From a virus, in IMG/VR virus record IMGVR_UViG_3300025806_000273, positions 1 through 21,262 of that record: a stretch of DNA of 21,262 nucleotides; one strand, given 5' to 3'. The position numbers and the translations under genes are program-made. Every line of letters starts with the position of its first letter. The stretch's first letter is position 1. The notes beneath the pieces were generated by a model that had not been told where the DNA came from, did no database searches, and worked only from the letters and a program-made list of their open reading frames with translations. This document shows, piece by piece, positions 20,829 to 21,262 of this stretch.

Positions 20829-21262
20829 TCCCTATAGCTACGGGACAACAAGAAACGCTGCGTCTACAGCACTAAGCTGGAGCATGAGTTCTGTTTTGCC
20901 TGATATTCCAGGTATTGATATTAACGGCTTACTATACAAATACACCACAGTAAAAGACCCTGACGCTGACATGAAAGTCCACGTTGGTAATCGTAACGCA
21001 ACTGGAAATGGGTATACGTTTCGCAAAACAGACGACTGGTCAGGAGTTCCCGGAAACACTATTGTTAGATCGTTTCCCCTTTCAAACATTCCAGCTCCTC
21101 AATGGGGTACGGGTTCAATTGATATTGAAGGGGAGGGTTCGGTCAAAGATGCTATGGTTATATATAACTATAGAATAGACGAATGTTACGACGAACAATC
21201 TAACCCTGCGTGTCCGGGGTATGTCAAACCTATACCTGTAATACCTGTAGTTGAACTGTATG
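20758..21262 (+). CDS. Exported or lipoprotein-like protein, 3' end outside window
   Basis: ATG 20758 lies inside the previous gene, in the +1 frame, and the frame stays open for 168 codons to the window edge. The first 24 residues form a signal sequence: basic start (MKTLKQKQ), hydrophobic core (VLVLLLLALW), then SYSSC with Cys at 24. The Cys is placed as in a lipoprotein, but the -3 residue is Tyr, so the lipobox is imperfect. After it follow DPYSYGTTRNAAS, WSMSSVLPDIPGIDINGLLY, KYTTVKDPDADMKVHVGNRN, a DDWSGVPGNTI motif, WGTGSIDIEGEGSVKD and PACPGY. The same motifs are familiar from marine phage genomes as an unknown protein following the SPPPSA exported protein. Beta-rich; substrate and role unknown. 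Confidence 0.8.
   Translation, partial: MKTLKQKQVLVLLLALWPSYSSCDPYSYGTTRNAASTALSWSMSSVLPDIPGIDINGLLYKYTTVKDPDADMKVHVGNRNATGNGYTFRKTDDWSGVPGNTIVRSFPLSNIPAPQWGTGSIDIEGEGSVKDAMVIYNYRIDECYDEQSNPACPGYVKPIPVIPVVELY

Noticed and set aside
20237-20851. 204-codon ORF on the minus strand
   Set aside because: It is antisense to the exported-protein gene, which has a clear signal peptide and stop/start coupling. The minus frame has no RBS and no recognisable domain.
1-21262. tRNA genes, integrase, transposase or toxin-antitoxin pair
   Set aside because: No cloverleaf with a T-loop signature, no recombinase motifs and no recognisable toxin-antitoxin pair were seen on either strand.

Overview
The window is a piece of a tailed-phage (Caudoviricetes) genome, AT-rich, tightly packed and encoded mostly on the + strand. 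The best match I can make from sequence is an uncultivated marine phage with a short tail (podovirus morphology). The gene order terS - terL - P22-sized portal - scaffold - HK97-fold major capsid protein is visible. Several small families typical of marine phages follow. No gene long enough to be a tape measure lies between the capsid and the fibres. No tRNA, rRNA, IS element, integrase or CRISPR array was seen.

Layout. (1) 1-1259: minus-strand genes pointing left: a truncated gene at the left edge, a 52-aa membrane peptide and a 94-aa conserved phage protein. Between the first two lies about 640 bp of non-coding DNA with clustered 9-bp repeats (consensus TCTAACTAR), a 26-bp perfect inverted repeat and a palindrome. 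(2) 1260-1590: divergent intergenic region with a G-tract and a forward promoter. (3) 1591-3718: packaging genes (small and large terminase, plus small overlapping ORFs), closed by terminator-like hairpins and followed by a new promoter. (4) 3827-8620: head module (minigene, portal, small protein, scaffold, coat, probable decoration protein), closed by a strong terminator. (5) 8676-11541: a fibre/head-decoration protein, a run of four small, mostly basic conserved proteins, and two head-tail adaptor or connector-like proteins. (6) 11551-20086: an unusually long series of tail and fibre proteins. It includes two tandem fibres with 17-residue YadA-head-like repeats and C-terminal S74 intramolecular chaperone domains, and a carbohydrate-binding-like tail protein. 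(7) 20086-21262: a small coiled-coil/membrane protein (XhlA-like holin candidate), an exported membrane protein, and an exported or lipoprotein-like gene that starts inside the previous gene and runs off the right edge.

How it works together. Regions 3-5 build and fill the head. Region 5 also closes the head and joins it to the tail. Region 6 supplies adsorption proteins, apparently assembled from interchangeable anchor, shaft and chaperone modules. Region 7 probably acts at the host envelope. The repeat-rich non-coding region on the left is the best candidate for a control locus (origin, operator array or partition-like site). Its function cannot be decided from sequence alone.
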